Positions 18,876 through 26,353 of a DNA stretch of 37,668 nucleotides are shown here, piece after piece. The notes under the pieces are model-generated. The model ran no database searches. It was not told the origin of the DNA and saw only the letters and a list, made by a program, of their open reading frames with translations. Source of the DNA: Bacteroidetes bacterium GWF2_35_48 (GTDB lineage Bacteria > Bacteroidota > Bacteroidia > Bacteroidales > GWF2-35-48); assembly GCA_001769125.1 (NCBI GenBank), contig MEOG01000054.1:1-37668 (forward strand), read 5' to 3'. Positions within the stretch are counted from its first letter, which is position 1. Every line of letters starts with the position of its first letter. The position numbers were made by a program, and so were the translations under genes.

Positions 18876-20054
18876 CTATTTCAATAATTCATCAACAAGT
18901 TCTTTTCTGAAATCTGTAAACACTTGTTTCAAAGAGCTGGAGCCGTTGGTGCCATAATTAACCAAATATGAAAGTGTAATATCTTTATGAGGAAAATAAA
19001 AAAGATCGGATGTATAAGCCAAATCGCGACCTCTGTGACCAACCGCCCATTGCGTGGAATCTCTGTCCATAAAATCTCTCACTACGGTTATACCAAAAGA
19101 ACGATTTTGACCTTCTTCTTCAGGAGTAAAAGTGAGCATCGTGTTTAAAGAAACTTGTGAAAGAAGCACTTTTTCACGAAATAATTTTTCAATAAAAATC
19201 TGCATATCATGAACGGTTGCATACAATCCGCCGTAACCATTTCCGCTCCCAGTGTTATAATTCGACATATTCAAAATAGTGCCGTTATTATGCAAATCAT
19301 AATATCCCTGTGCTACAAATCCCGGTAAAGATTCATGCCAGTGATAATACGTATCATTTAATCCAAGAGGATTAAGAATCTTTTCCCGAAGCAATTCAGC
19401 ATGATTTCTTCCGGTAGCTTTTTCGATAACCATAACTACAAGCAAAAGATTCGTATTGGAATATTTAACATCCGAACCTGCATCAAAATAGGCATCTTTC
19501 CCTCTAACGTATTTTAGTAAATCATCGGGCTTCCAAAATTTTCCCTGATTATTTAATATTTCAAGATAAAATCCTGAATCAGTAATAACATCATATATTC
19601 CGGAAGTATGATTGCATATCTGACGGATACTGACTTTATCTGCATTTTGAATGTCTTTTATATCATCTTTGGAAAGCCATTTTGAAATTGGATCATCCAG
19701 ATTTAACTTGCCTTCTTCAACCAACATCATAACAAGTGCGCCAACAAAAAGCTTGGTAACACTGGCTATTTTTGAGATATGGCAATCTTTCATTTTAACT
19801 TTATTTCCAATATCTGCCATTCCAGAGGCACCCGACCACAATCCCTGCTGATTTCTTATAAGCATTGAAATTCCGGGCAAACCCTTTTTTGTATATTTGT
19901 CAATAAGCGACTGAAATATTTGTGCCTTTGGATGCGCTGCCGAGACATCGGTAAATTTACAAGTACAATCGCCTGTGTTTTTTATCTCATCTTTAGAGCA
20001 GGAAATAAAAAAGAATGTAAGTAAAAAGCTAATTAAAATAAATTGATTTTTCAT
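18876..20054 (-). CDS. Serine hydrolase (beta-lactamase/DD-peptidase fold) lipoprotein
   Basis: 392 residues counted from MKNQFILISF. The N-terminus is a lipoprotein signal (FFFISC, acylated Cys-19) followed by SKDE, which fits the Lys plus two acidic residues that serve as an export signal for surface lipoproteins in some Bacteroidota. The catalytic domain has SxxK as SVTK (Ser-98, Lys-101), YSN (198-200) and a late GHRG (H-x-G class), typical of class C beta-lactamase-related esterases and D-amino-acid peptidases; the substrate cannot be told. The frame is open further upstream, but that would overlap the preceding gene; the ATG at 20054 lies 11 nt after its stop, so the two are probably co-transcribed. 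Confidence 0.88.
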   Translation of the reverse strand: MKNQFILISFLLTFFFISCSKDEIKNTGDCTCKFTDVSAAHPKAQIFQSLIDKYTKKGLPGISMLIRNQQGLWSGASGMADIGNKVKMKDCHISKIASVTKLFVGALVMMLVEEGKLNLDDPISKWLSKDDIKDIQNADKVSIRQICNHTSGIYDVITDSGFYLEILNNQGKFWKPDDLLKYVRGKDAYFDAGSDVKYSNTNLLLVVMVIEKATGRNHAELLREKILNPLGLNDTYYHWHESLPGFVAQGYYDLHNNGTILNMSNYNTGSGNGYGGLYATVHDMQIFIEKLFREKVLLSQVSLNTMLTFTPEEEGQNRSFGITVVRDFMDRDSTQWAVGHRGRDLAYTSDLFYFPHKDITLSYLVNYGTNGSSSLKQVFTDFRKELVDELLK

Positions 20055-20065
20055 TTCTCTGTAAA

Positions 20066-20683
20066 TTATTTTTTTGTTTTTGAAAAATTCAAAGGGATAC
20101 GCGCGCCTATATGAACAGATGTATTCGGAAGCAAAGGAACATATTGTTTTACAAAAGGTATTTGCATCCAAATCTGATAGGTAAAAAAAGCAGAAACATT
20201 CGTACCTCTTAATCTGTGCGCAATAGAAAAAGAAGCGCTGGGAAGAATAAATTGCGGTCTGCCAAAGGAGTTGGCATTTTCATATTCTCCATTTTCATCT
20301 AGCTTATAAACACCGGTAGCAGGAATAGAATGAAGGTAACCCAAACCTAAACGAGCTTCAAGAGTCAGCCTTATTTTAAAGCAATAACGATAACCTGTTT
20401 CTGTATATAATTGTATTCCGTGCTGTGCATACTTATGGTAAAAATAAGCAATCGTTGCAGTTTGAATTATTTGTTTTTTCGGATTTTTGTTGAGTTGAAA
20501 TTCAGTACCTGCCGAAATTCCGGGATGCAAAGGTAAGGTTAATAACCCGACAAAGCCACTTCCTGGCAATTTAGTTCCATTATTAAAAAGGGTAACATTT
20601 AATGGCAGACGAAGCGTATCCTGGGCTTTGATAAAACTAAATGGGAAAAAAATAAAAGCTAAAAGTACAATTTTTTTGGTCAT
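20066..20683 (-). CDS. Exported barrel-like protein of unknown function
   Basis: 205 residues with a signal peptide (about 1-20, ending FIKAQ). The mature part alternates hydrophobic and polar residues in several amphipathic strands (for example GIQLYTETGYRYCFKIRLTLEARLG region, 92-117, and TSVHIGARIPLNF near the C-terminus), as in small outer-membrane beta-barrels. No family motif recognised. It precedes the serine-hydrolase lipoprotein by 11 nt on the same strand and probably shares its transcript. Confidence 0.72.
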   Translation of the reverse strand: MTKKIVLLAFIFFPFSFIKAQDTLRLPLNVTLFNNGTKLPGSGFVGLLTLPLHPGISAGTEFQLNKNPKKQIIQTATIAYFYHKYAQHGIQLYTETGYRYCFKIRLTLEARLGLGYLHSIPATGVYKLDENGEYENANSFGRPQFILPSASFSIAHRLRGTNVSAFFTYQIWMQIPFVKQYVPLLPNTSVHIGARIPLNFSKTKK

Positions 20684-20732
20684 GGTATAATGTTTATCTA
20701 TATTTCAGGTTACAGGTTGCAGGTTGCATAGT

Positions 20733-20783
20733 AACCGTAGGTTGAGCTGCCTGTGGCGCTTTGCGACATCGAAACCCACGGTT
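20733..20783. repeat. Hairpin with split TGAGC...TCGAA core
   Basis: AACCGTAGG (20733-20741) pairs with CCCACGGTT (20775-20783) with one mismatch. Between them are TTGAGC and ATCGAAA, the two halves of the core found intact at 20791, 24021, 24091 and 24122, separated by an insert of about 20 nt. Confidence 0.6.
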
Positions 20784-20790
20784 TACCCTC

Positions 20791-20812
20791 TGACTGAGCG
20801 GAGTCGAAGTCA
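20791..20812. repeat. TGAGCGGAGTCGAA hairpin element, copy A
   Basis: Core TGAGCGGAGTCGAA flanked by TGAC on the left and GTCA on the right, which pair. It lies between the SDR gene and the barrel-like protein gene. Confidence 0.75.
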
Positions 20813-20831
20813 GCGAAGTCAAAACCCACAA

Positions 20832-21707
20832 TTAAACTTTAAAAAAGCTCATTTTTTCTTCCATTATCTGCGACAAGCCGCATAAATTATCGCTCATACC
20901 CCATAGCAACTCCCGGTCTTTTTTATTAAAACAACAATTCTGTGCACGAATTTCTTTTTTCTTTGAAAAATACTTACCGTTTACATTGGTAATTTGTTCA
21001 GATATAGCAAGCCATATTCCTGTTTCAGCAGCTTTTTCAGGAGTTCTCATGAAAGGTCTGAAAAAAGAAAACACAAAACCAACAAAACCTTTAAGTTCTT
21101 TCGCGAATCCAGTACTTACAATACCGGGGTGATAACAATTTACAGTAACATTTGTTCCCTGTAATTTTTCAGCAAGCTCGAATGTGAACATAATATTTGC
21201 CAGCTTAGACTGGCTGTATGCTTTCATAGGAGTATACCCCTCATGAAAATTCAAATCATCAAAATTAATTTTCCCAATCCTTTGCGCTTCTGATGCAACA
21301 TTTACTATACGAGCAGAACGAGCTGCTTTTAAATTGTCGAGTAATAATCCGGTAAGTAAAAAATACGCAATATAATTTGTAGCAAAAGTTTTTTCCAAAC
21401 CATCAGGAGTCATCTCAAATTTTTGAAATATAGCTCCGGCATTATTTACCAATACATCAATTACAGGATAATCTCCTGATATTTCTTCTGCCAGCCGTAT
21501 TATGTCTTGCTGTATAGATAAATCTCCAACATATAAACGCACATTCGGATTTTCAGTATCTTCAATAATGTTGAGCCGTATCATCTCACCTTTATCTCTG
21601 TTTCTGCAAACCATAATAACGCTTGCGCCCAAAGAAGCAAGTGTTACGGCTGTTGCTTTCCCAATGCCCGATGTTGCACCGGTTATTACACAAATCTTTC
21701 CCTGCAT
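20832..21707 (-). CDS. Short-chain dehydrogenase/reductase (retinol dehydrogenase-like)
   Basis: 291 residues with a complete classical SDR set: cofactor motif TGATSGIG (9-16), CRNRDKGE after the second beta strand (suggesting NADP preference through the Arg residues), NNAG (88-91), catalytic Ser-139, and YSQSK with Tyr-164 and Lys-168, followed by CYHPGIVSTG. The overall pattern is that of the retinol dehydrogenase/WW-oxidoreductase-like group; the natural substrate is unknown. The C-terminal 60 residues contain IRAQNCCFNKKDRELLW, typical of this subgroup. It may head the minus-strand unit with the two exported proteins, but repeats lie in the 148-bp gap. Confidence 0.92.
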   Translation of the reverse strand: MQGKICVITGATSGIGKATAVTLASLGASVIMVCRNRDKGEMIRLNIIEDTENPNVRLYVGDLSIQQDIIRLAEEISGDYPVIDVLVNNAGAIFQKFEMTPDGLEKTFATNYIAYFLLTGLLLDNLKAARSARIVNVASEAQRIGKINFDDLNFHEGYTPMKAYSQSKLANIMFTFELAEKLQGTNVTVNCYHPGIVSTGFAKELKGFVGFVFSFFRPFMRTPEKAAETGIWLAISEQITNVNGKYFSKKKEIRAQNCCFNKKDRELLWGMSDNLCGLSQIMEEKMSFFKV

Positions 21708-21722
21708 ATTTTAAATTTTCGG

Positions 21723-21730
21723 CAAATATA
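21723..21730 (-). promoter_or_regulatory. Possible -7 promoter box of the SDR gene
   Basis: TATATTTG on the minus strand, a full TAnnTTTG match ending 15 nt upstream of the ATG at 21707. No clear TTG lies at the -33 distance. Confidence 0.4.
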
Positions 21731-21829
21731 TAAAAATGAATATTGAACATCTCACGTTTCATAGAATATTGCATAAAAAATTGCACAAATCATTTAATGT
21801 ATATATTTTTACCTTATAATAAATAACCA

Positions 21830-23965
21830 ATGCGCGTTCAAACAAAAATATTATTGCTGATCATTCTCGTTTTCCTGATATTTATTATTTTCCTTTTAGG
21901 TTTTCTCTATTTAAGGAACGAACAAAATAATGCTATTGCCGAAGAAAGGAAAGAAAGACAGAAAACAAATATCAAAACAGTAATCAATCTTCATACAAAA
22001 AGTATGGCTGAAACTGTAAGTGATTATGCAGTATGGGATGAAATGGTTCGATTTGTAAATAAACCTGATGATCTTTGGGCGCAAGATAATTTATTGTATA
22101 CATTAAAATTTTATCATATTGATGCGATATGGGTTTACAACGAAAAATACGAACTAGTTTATCATGTAAACCAGATAGTGGGGTTCAGAAATAAAACCGT
22201 ACCTGTTCCTATAGAAGCTTTGAAAAAAATACAGAAACAAAGAACATTCATTTATCACAGTTCTCTGCATCCGTCAAATATTCAGATTTGCGGTTCATCC
22301 ATTCATCCAATTAAAGATATTAACCGGTTGACAGAACCAAAGGGCTTTCTGCTTATGGGAAAACTTTGGAATAATACGTATATAGATGAATTATCAAAAC
22401 TAACAGGTACCCGGATTTTCTTTAAAGATACCCGAAAAAATAAATTATCACATTTGAAAACTGATTTTGTGAATATCTATCCCTTGCACGATTACAAAGG
22501 AAATAAAATTACGGATGTCGTTTTTATTAAGGATAATCCCTTTCTTAGCATTCTGCAAAAAGAATCCTTTACATTTATAATTTTCTTTTTAATTCTTGCA
22601 GTAATTATGCTGAGTCTTTTTGTTCTGACTTTTCATAAAATGGTAAGCATCCCATTGGGAAAAATATCTAAAAGCCTTACAAAAAGTGATATCAGCCTGC
22701 TTACATTAAAAAATAAAAAAGATGAATTCGGACAAATTTCAGGATTAATAAAAAAATTCTATGAACAAAAAGAAATTCTTGAAGAACAAATACAAGAGAA
22801 TATTCTGAAAACAAAACTTATTGAAGAAAGCGCACGGACTTTTAAAAATTTCATAGAACAATCCTCAGACGGAATTCTGATTTTTGATCAGTCAGGATTA
22901 CTGATTCAATATAATTCTGCAATACTAAAATATCTTGAAAAGGATTCTAATTCTATCGCTGAAATAAAGATGTGGGATTTGCATAACAAAATGATTCATG
23001 AAAAGCTGAATACAAAAATAATGGATCAGAATTATCTGGAAAAAATACAAAATGCCCTAAAGAATAAAGAAGCAGATTTCTTTAATTTCCGAAATGAAAT
23101 TTATATTGAAATCCCCCCGGATAAGAGGCTTTTTGCAACTCAAACCATTTTCCCAATTGTTACAGAAGATCAATTTTTGGTAGGAATGATAATCAGGGAT
23201 ATTACCAAATTAAAAGAAGCAGAAAATGAAATTATTCGAGCCCTTTCCAAAGAAAAAGAATTGCATGAATTAAAGACTCAGTTTGTATCTACGGTTTCCC
23301 ATGAATTCAGAACTCCCATGACTATTATCTATTCCAATCTCCAATTAATGGAAAGCATAAAAGATAAAATGAGTCCGGAGGAAATTTCAAAAAGTTATTC
23401 GAGGGTTTATACCGCAATAAAACAAATGACTCAAATACTCGATCAGGTTAATCTGGTAAACAAAGATATGGCAGGAAAACTGATTTACAAACCCTATGCT
23501 GTAAATTTAGAAACCTTCGTTAAGCAACTCGTTGATGAATTATCATCCCTCAGTCAAAAAGTAAAAATAGAACTTGTATTTAAAGAAGAATTCGGAGTGA
23601 TATATTTTGACCCCACTCTTACTCAGTACATCATTATGAATTTGCTTTCAAATGCAATTAAATTTTCATTACAATCAGATACAGTTTTATTCATAATATC
23701 AAAAATAAACCAATCTATACATATAGAAATTACAGATCATGGAATTGGAATACCGAAAGAAGATCAGCATCGCCTTTTTGAAGCCTTTTTCAGAGCAAGA
23801 AATGCAGCAAATATAAAAGGAACAGGACTTGGTTTATCCATAGTAAAAAGAAGTGTGGACATTCATAATGGTGCTATTAATTTTGAAAGCGAAGAAGGTG
23901 CAGGTACGAAGGTTACTGTAATTTTACCGTTTGGAGAAAAAAGTGTGGATGAAAAAATAATTTGA
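21830..23965 (+). CDS. Membrane sensor histidine kinase (CHASE4-HAMP-PAS-HisKA-HATPase)
   Basis: 711 residues. TM1 at about 7-26 and TM2 at about 247-269 enclose an extracytoplasmic CHASE4-like sensor with the characteristic AETVSDYAVWDEMVRFV segment (about 62-78). A HAMP linker (about 270-325) and a PAS domain (about 340-465; SSDGILIFDQSGLLIQYNSA) follow. The kinase core has the H box SHEFRTP (about 489-495), the N box YIIMNLLSNAIKFS (about 600-613), DHGIGIP and GTGLGLSIV. Autophosphorylation on His in the H box and transfer to a separate regulator are expected, since there is no receiver domain. The likely partner is the response regulator at 24475, about 500 bp downstream on the same strand. 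Confidence 0.93.
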   Translation: MRVQTKILLLIILVFLIFIIFLLGFLYLRNEQNNAIAEERKERQKTNIKTVINLHTKSMAETVSDYAVWDEMVRFVNKPDDLWAQDNLLYTLKFYHIDAIWVYNEKYELVYHVNQIVGFRNKTVPVPIEALKKIQKQRTFIYHSSLHPSNIQICGSSIHPIKDINRLTEPKGFLLMGKLWNNTYIDELSKLTGTRIFFKDTRKNKLSHLKTDFVNIYPLHDYKGNKITDVVFIKDNPFLSILQKESFTFIIFFLILAVIMLSLFVLTFHKMVSIPLGKISKSLTKSDISLLTLKNKKDEFGQISGLIKKFYEQKEILEEQIQENILKTKLIEESARTFKNFIEQSSDGILIFDQSGLLIQYNSAILKYLEKDSNSIAEIKMWDLHNKMIHEKLNTKIMDQNYLEKIQNALKNKEADFFNFRNEIYIEIPPDKRLFATQTIFPIVTEDQFLVGMIIRDITKLKEAENEIIRALSKEKELHELKTQFVSTVSHEFRTPMTIIYSNLQLMESIKDKMSPEEISKSYSRVYTAIKQMTQILDQVNLVNKDMAGKLIYKPYAVNLETFVKQLVDELSSLSQKVKIELVFKEEFGVIYFDPTLTQYIIMNLLSNAIKFSLQSDTVLFIISKINQSIHIEITDHGIGIPKEDQHRLFEAFFRARNAANIKGTGLGLSIVKRSVDIHNGAINFESEEGAGTKVTVILPFGEKSVDEKII

Positions 23966-24020
23966 TGATGATTTGATGTGCTGATGTGTTCTGAGTTTAA
24001 AGTTTCAGGTTTAAACTGTA

Positions 24021-24149
24021 GACTGAGCGGAGCCGAAGCCAAAGTTTCAGGTTTCAGCTTTAAAGTTTAAAGTTTCGGGTATCAAGCCGCAGGTTGAGCG
24101 GAGTCGAAACCTGAGTTTAAGCGGTGACTGAGCGGAGTCGAAGACACCG
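24021..24149. repeat. Three TGAGCGGAG(T/C)CGAA hairpin elements, copies B-D
   Basis: Copy B at 24021-24040 (GAC-core-GCC, weak pairing), copy C at 24090-24113 (CAGGT-core-ACCTG, perfect) and copy D at 24122-24149 (CGGTG...CACCG, with AC/GA mismatched next to the core). The same 14-nt core is kept while the paired flanks differ. Between them are AGTTTCAGG/AAAGTTT low-complexity repeats. Confidence 0.75.
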
Positions 24150-24250
24150 AGTGTTAATGTGAAAATTTGAAAATTAGTTACACAAAAAGATAAAAAAAAA
24201 GTAAAAAACAGAAACCAATAAGCAACCTTTTAATAAAATTAACGACTATT

Positions 24251-24459
24251 ATTAGTGTTTGTCATAATGTCCGAGCATCGCACCAGCTGGCTCAAACAAC
24301 CACCGGTTGTTTGTCCTGTTATGCTCATAATAAAAACCAGTCATTTACATCAAGTAAACTCCTGTTTTTTACTATTTCACAAGCATTTCGGCAAGCTCAA
24401 TGTATCACCTTGAACTCGAACATTCTGAATCAAACACTATATTATGGACAGACACTAAT
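24251..24459. mobile_element. MITE-like element, copy 3 (divergent, 209 bp, reverse orientation)
   Basis: Terminal inverted repeats ATTAGTGTTTGTCATAAT (24251-24268) and ATTATGGACAGACACTAAT (24441-24459) differ at two places. Relative to copies 1 and 2 it is reversed. It keeps the CTCGAACATTCTGAA end segment and the loop words AGTCATTTAC and AGTAAACTCC. However, the stem around that loop is now AAAAAC/GTTTTT, and an extra CAAACAACC/GGTTGTTTG palindrome is present near 24293-24313. It occupies most of the space between the kinase and regulator genes. Confidence 0.68.
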
Positions 24460-24474
24460 TTAAAAACAAAAGCT

Positions 24475-25455
24475 ATGAAAAAAGTTCTACTGATTGAAGA
24501 TGACAAAGACCTGTGTGAGACGATTTCTCTGTTTCTCGGGAATAATGAATTTATTGTGTATACGGCTTCTGACGGTATTCAGGGAGTGCAGGAGGCGGTA
24601 AAAATAATACCGGATATAATAATTTGTGATATTGCCATGCCAAATCTTGATGGATATGGAGTTTATGAAACGCTTAGAAACATAAACATAACGACTGCAA
24701 TTCCCTTTATTTTTCTTACTGCAAAAACAGAGGTTCGAGATATTAGGGCTGGTATGAATTTAGGAGCAGATGATTATATTACAAAACCGTTTGAGCATAT
24801 TGATTTACTACAGGCTATTCAGATCAGAATTGAAAAACAAAAAAAATTAAATGCTATAACAGAAAAAAAATTCCTGAGTATTCTGGATAATCCAATCAAC
24901 GGCGTTTTTATTTTTCAGAATAAACAACTCATTTATGCAAATAACAAACTGGCTGAAATGCTGAACGAAGACCCGGAACAAATAAAAAATGATTCCCTTG
25001 ATAATTTTATTGTAAATTATATCCATAAAGATAACAGACCGGAACTGATTAAATATTTTCAGAAAGCCTCACTAAATGAAGCTGAATCAACACTCCTACT
25101 GGTAAATATTCTACATAAGAATAAAACGCATAAACTTTACAATCTTTTCTTGAAAACAACAACAATAAACGATAAAGCTTCTGTTATTGGATATGTGGTT
25201 GAAGCTGTTTCCAAAAGCGAAAAAGATGACGATAATAAACTCGCAGAGGTTGATACAGATTTAATTTCCAGCAGAGAAAAAGAAGTGTTGCTTCTTATTT
25301 GTCATGGTATGGTAAATAAAGAAATTGCCGATAAATTGAATATCAGCAAAAGAACTGTAGACAGGCACAGAGACAACCTGATGAAAAAAACCCATTCACG
25401 AAATACGGCTGAATTGCTTATTAATTCGATCAAACTGGGACTTGTAGAATTATAA
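24475..25455 (+). CDS. Response regulator, REC-PAS-LuxR type
   Basis: 326 residues from MKKVLLIEDD. The receiver domain has acidic pair Glu-8/Asp-9, phosphoacceptor Asp-52 (IICDIAMP) and the conserved Lys in DDYITKPF (about 101-108). A PAS-like region follows (about 125-255; DNPINGVFIFQNKQLIYANN). A LuxR-type HTH completes it (about 262-326; SSREKEVLLLICHGMVNKEIADKLNIS as the start of the domain, then KRTVDRHRDNLMKK). It should bind DNA after phosphorylation, most simply by the kinase upstream. An upstream in-frame ATG at 24400 exists, but the added 25 residues are translated MITE-like sequence, so 24475 is preferred. Confidence 0.92.
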   Translation: MKKVLLIEDDKDLCETISLFLGNNEFIVYTASDGIQGVQEAVKIIPDIIICDIAMPNLDGYGVYETLRNINITTAIPFIFLTAKTEVRDIRAGMNLGADDYITKPFEHIDLLQAIQIRIEKQKKLNAITEKKFLSILDNPINGVFIFQNKQLIYANNKLAEMLNEDPEQIKNDSLDNFIVNYIHKDNRPELIKYFQKASLNEAESTLLLVNILHKNKTHKLYNLFLKTTTINDKASVIGYVVEAVSKSEKDDDNKLAEVDTDLISSREKEVLLLICHGMVNKEIADKLNISKRTVDRHRDNLMKKTHSRNTAELLINSIKLGLVEL

Positions 25456-25487
25456 TCTGCCGTTACGCAAAATGATTTTTATAAATC

Positions 25488-25556
25488 AGTCGGAAGCATG
25501 AAGCTCGAAGTCGGAAGCACGAAACAGCTTCAACTTCCAGCTTCCGACTTCCGACT
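25488..25556. repeat. Imperfect inverted repeat after the response regulator
   Basis: AGTCGGAAG (25488-25496) pairs with CTTCCGACT (25548-25556); inner repeats of GTCGGAAGC and its complement allow a long imperfect hairpin. It may terminate the regulator transcript but lacks a clear T-tract. Confidence 0.5.
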
Positions 25557-25593
25557 TTAATCTCAATTTCCACAATTTGCGAAACATAAATTA

Positions 25594-25766
25594 TAATTAG
25601 TCTGTCTATAAAGTCATTGTTTGATTCAGAATGTTCGAGAGCAAGCCTGCCTTGCCGGTAGGCAGGGCTTTCGAAGAATTGAAAACCAAGGAGTTTACTT
25701 TGGTAAATGACTGTTTTCAATTCGAGAGTAACGCAGCTATCGGACATTATGGACAAGCACTAATTA
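25594..25766. mobile_element. MITE-like element, copy 2 (173 bp)
   Basis: Same length and orientation as copy 1 and about nine-tenths identical. The ends are TAATTAG and CTAATTA, an inverted pair. The hairpin next to the conserved loop is GAATTGAAAAC pairing with GTTTTCAATTC, where copy 1 has GTGTTGAAAAC with GTTTTCAACAC: two pairs changed on both sides. The right end provides the stop codon of the gmhB-like gene. Confidence 0.75.
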
Positions 25767-26267
25767 CAATTCGCCCTTTACAATTTTCTGACAAAAAGGA
25801 TATATGTTTTCATTTTGTTGTATCTTTATTCCTTTAAGTCCTGCCTTTTTGCCAGCCGTAATATCGCGTTCGGCATCGCCTATAAAATAAGACTGCGAAG
25901 CATCAATATTAAAACGGGATATAGCTTTTTCAACTAATAAAGAATCAGGTTTTCGACACAAACATTTTCCATCAAATTCAGGGTGATGCGGACAGAAATA
26001 TACTTCTTCTATTTTTATTTTCTCTGCCAAAAATAAATTACACATAAATGTATTTACATTCTCTGCATCTGCAATAGAATAAAGCTTTTTAGCGATACCA
26101 CTCTGGTTAGAAATTACAATAAAAATAAATCCACAATCACGCAGCAGTGAAAGTCCTTCGATAACGCCTTCATTAAGTTTCAAATCATCAGGATTGGAAA
26201 TATAATATTTTTCATGAACCCAATTTAGGGTGCCATCGCGATCTAAAAAAACTGCTTTATTTTTCAT
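25764..26267 (-). CDS. gmhB: HAD phosphatase, D-glycero-D-manno-heptose 1,7-bisphosphate phosphatase type
   Basis: 167 residues of the HAD histidinol-phosphatase subfamily. Asp-9 and Asp-11 lie in FLDRDGT, SNQSG is at 53-57, and FIGDAERD (128-135) carries the late acidic residues. A zinc-loop signature CPHHPEFDGKCLC (92-104) with Cys-92, His-94, Cys-102 and Cys-104 is the mark of GmhB. GmhB removes the C7 phosphate in ADP-heptose synthesis for LPS core. No gmhA or hldE is visible nearby, so a histidinol-phosphate or other sugar phosphatase role remains possible. The stop codon lies in the end of MITE-like copy 2, so the last few residues may have been altered by insertion. Divergent from the PagL-like gene. 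Confidence 0.85.
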   Translation of the reverse strand: MKNKAVFLDRDGTLNWVHEKYYISNPDDLKLNEGVIEGLSLLRDCGFIFIVISNQSGIAKKLYSIADAENVNTFMCNLFLAEKIKIEEVYFCPHHPEFDGKCLCRKPDSLLVEKAISRFNIDASQSYFIGDAERDITAGKKAGLKGIKIQQNENIYPFCQKIVKGEL

Positions 26268-26353
26268 CAGAAAATATTTGATTACAAAGTTGTAAAAAAA
26301 AACTATGCAACAAAGGAATTTTTGTAATTTGCGAACAAAATCAAAATCAGGAA

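Noticed and set aside
20055-20171. Upstream 39-residue extension of the serine-hydrolase frame
   Set aside because: It would overlap the preceding gene and put a non-signal sequence before the lipoprotein signal; MKNQ at 20054 is the natural start.
25463-25756. 97-residue minus-strand frame after the regulator gene
   Set aside because: Mostly translated inverted repeat and MITE-like copy 2; no family resemblance.
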